This document shows, piece by piece, positions 63,978-64,000 of a stretch of DNA of 64,000 nt. A program made the translations under genes and the position numbers. The DNA comes from Rhodococcoides kyotonense (lineage in GTDB: Bacteria; Actinomycetota; Actinomycetes; Mycobacteriales; Mycobacteriaceae). The notes below the pieces were generated by a model. It worked only from the letters and a program-made list of their open reading frames with translations. It had not been told where the DNA came from and searched no databases. The stretch lies in NCBI RefSeq assembly GCF_900188125.1, contig NZ_FZOW01000012.1, forward strand, positions 1 through 64,000, in the 5' to 3' direction. The stretch's first letter is position 1. The number at the start of each line of letters is the position of its first letter.

Positions 63978-64000
63978 GAAGTACCTCCCGCAAACATCTC
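63974..64000 (-). CDS. C-terminal end of the upstream gene, presumably hsdM (partial)
   Basis: On the minus strand the frame reads EMFAGGTS then TGA, which overlaps the hsdS GTG start by 4 bases. In type I loci the gene before hsdS is usually hsdM, so this is probably the last eight codons of the methyltransferase. Only position supports the call; the rest lies outside the window. Confidence 0.4.
   Translation of the reverse strand, partial: EMFAGGTS

Noticed and set aside
1..64000. tRNA or rRNA genes
   Set aside because: No T-loop/anticodon arrangement or rRNA-like sequence was seen by eye; a tRNAscan run would settle it.

Overview
The window is GC-rich chromosomal DNA from a mycolic-acid actinomycete, most probably Rhodococcus or a close relative. 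That placement is an inference from gene content: a two-domain LysX, a mycobacterial-type FabH, two secreted cutinase-family esterases, two PPOX/F420-type flavoproteins, an aromatic-ring carotenoid synthase (CrtU-like), a fused TrpE-TrpG, and many GTG starts with 4-8 nt gene overlaps. No rRNA, tRNA or CRISPR array was seen.

Layout. 1-1.2 kb: the tail of an IS30-like transposase abutting a frameshifted 3' end of a nonribosomal peptide synthetase. 1.25-8.7 kb: an MDR oxidoreductase, then gltBD (ammonia assimilation) closed by a strong hairpin terminator. 8.9-18.8 kb: cutinase, DHA2 drug exporter, small monooxygenase, YhgE/Pip-like membrane protein, phosphatase, a divergent LysR/MFS pair, F420-type PPOX enzyme, FabH and a hydrolase. 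18.8-23.4 kb: envelope lipid genes, lysX and a fatty acid desaturase. 23.4-29.6 kb: a REP-rich segment with five copies of a palindromic repeat around an AbiEi-like protein, GNAT, PPOX, EAL phosphodiesterase, the remnant of an ABC exporter, and a divergent LacI/MFS pair with its operator. 29.5-34.6 kb: trpEG under a tryptophan attenuator (leader peptide with three consecutive Trp codons), back to back with a cobalamin riboswitch that precedes a BtuFCD/F420-0-type ABC operon. 34.6-43.9 kb: lipase, PLP lyase/decarboxylase plus GPH symporter, methyltransferase, and the divergent lysine-catabolic pair lat/amsdh. 44-48 kb: an iron-siderophore uptake operon behind a probable IdeR box. 48-52 kb: two regulator/VOC pairs and a large cutinase. 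52.3-54.7 kb: CsoR-type operator, a 47-residue membrane peptide and copA. 54.7-57.1 kb: S4 protein, methyltransferase and CrtU-like desaturase/methyltransferase, all overlapping. 57.2-64 kb: a defence island on the minus strand, hsdM (only its last codons), hsdS, an AbiEi-like/nucleotidyltransferase toxin-antitoxin-like pair, then hsdR.

Themes. The most system-like candidate is the antitoxin-like/nucleotidyltransferase pair nested between the specificity and restriction subunits of a type I R-M locus, with its own inverted-repeat operator candidate. The window also carries at least three families of palindromic intergenic repeats that act as convergent-gene terminators and in some places supply the last codons of the flanking genes. 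Iron acquisition recurs: a broken NRPS, a broken ABC exporter and an intact Fec-type importer suggest partial loss of a siderophore pathway; this last point is inference.
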